From Anaerolineae bacterium (lineage in GTDB: Bacteria > Chloroflexota > Anaerolineae > B4-G1 > SLSP01): 6,192 bases of DNA. The notes beneath the pieces were generated by a model. The model was not told the origin of the DNA. It did not search any database and saw nothing but the letters and a program-made list of their open reading frames with translations. The DNA is taken from contig JAFGSL010000286.1 in the NCBI GenBank assembly GCA_016934645.1, positions 1-6,192 of the forward strand. The letters are read 5' to 3'. Position 1 is the first letter of the stretch; each line of letters begins with the position of its first letter. This document shows positions 6,181-6,192 of the stretch, piece by piece. The position numbers were made by a program, and so were the translations under genes.

Positions 6181-6192
6181 ATGAGTAGACAA
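6181..6192 (+). CDS. Possible start of the next gene (partial)
   Basis: The last 12 bases read ATG AGT AGA CAA (MSRQ), with AGGCGG (6170-6175) 5 nt upstream as a plausible ribosome-binding site. In related operons truB (tRNA pseudouridine 55 synthase) often follows here, but four codons cannot identify a gene. Confidence 0.3.

Overview
This window is a stretch of a conserved bacterial transcription/translation operon, read entirely on the + strand: nusA (53-2134), ylxR/rnpM (2405-2752), infB (2755-4542), rbfA (4668-5105), a DHH/DHHA1 phosphoesterase of the NrnA type (5095-6081), and possibly the first codons of a further gene (from 6181). The gene order matches the nusA-infB-rbfA operon of many bacteria, with the Gram-positive-style ylxR and nrnA additions and without ylxQ. 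The single short IF2 N-terminal domain, the 595-residue IF2 and the alpha-CTD-like repeat plus long acidic tail on NusA suggest Chloroflexota (Anaerolineae or a relative). This assignment is inferred from remembered family features, not from a search, and I hold it at about 0.6. Coding GC is moderately high, and base and codon use look even throughout. There is no sign of a mobile element, CRISPR array, tRNA or rRNA.

Layout: the genes form tight pairs separated by unusually long, structured gaps. ylxR and infB are 2 nt apart with a shared strong ribosome-binding region, and rbfA and nrnA overlap by 11 nt. By contrast nusA-ylxR is separated by 270 nt, infB-rbfA by 125 nt and nrnA to the next possible start by 99 nt.

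The most interesting part is non-coding. Nearly all of 2179-2385, between nusA and ylxR, can be folded by hand. It gives a long-range closing helix (2179-2188 with 2301-2311, one bulge), at least three hairpins inside it, an adjoining two-part hairpin (2312-2349), and then a textbook intrinsic terminator (2357-2395) that ends only 9 nt before the ylxR start codon. A 10-bp pairing (2208-2217 with 2374-2383) would break that terminator and is itself mutually exclusive with one of the upstream hairpins. That is the layout of an attenuator or riboswitch-like leader controlling ylxR-infB. The infB-rbfA gap holds a smaller structure of similar plan (4540-4625: an 11-bp closing helix with one bulge around two hairpins) that shares several short words in the same order. 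I recognise no described RNA family in either gap.

How the genes work together: NusA acts on RNA polymerase pausing, termination and antitermination. YlxR/RnpM is a small RNA-binding protein linked to RNase P. IF2 starts translation, RbfA matures the 30S subunit, and NrnA clears the shortest RNA fragments and pAp. A terminator or attenuator just downstream of nusA could be a site where NusA, or a cold-shock RNA chaperone, tunes expression of infB and rbfA. That link is inference.
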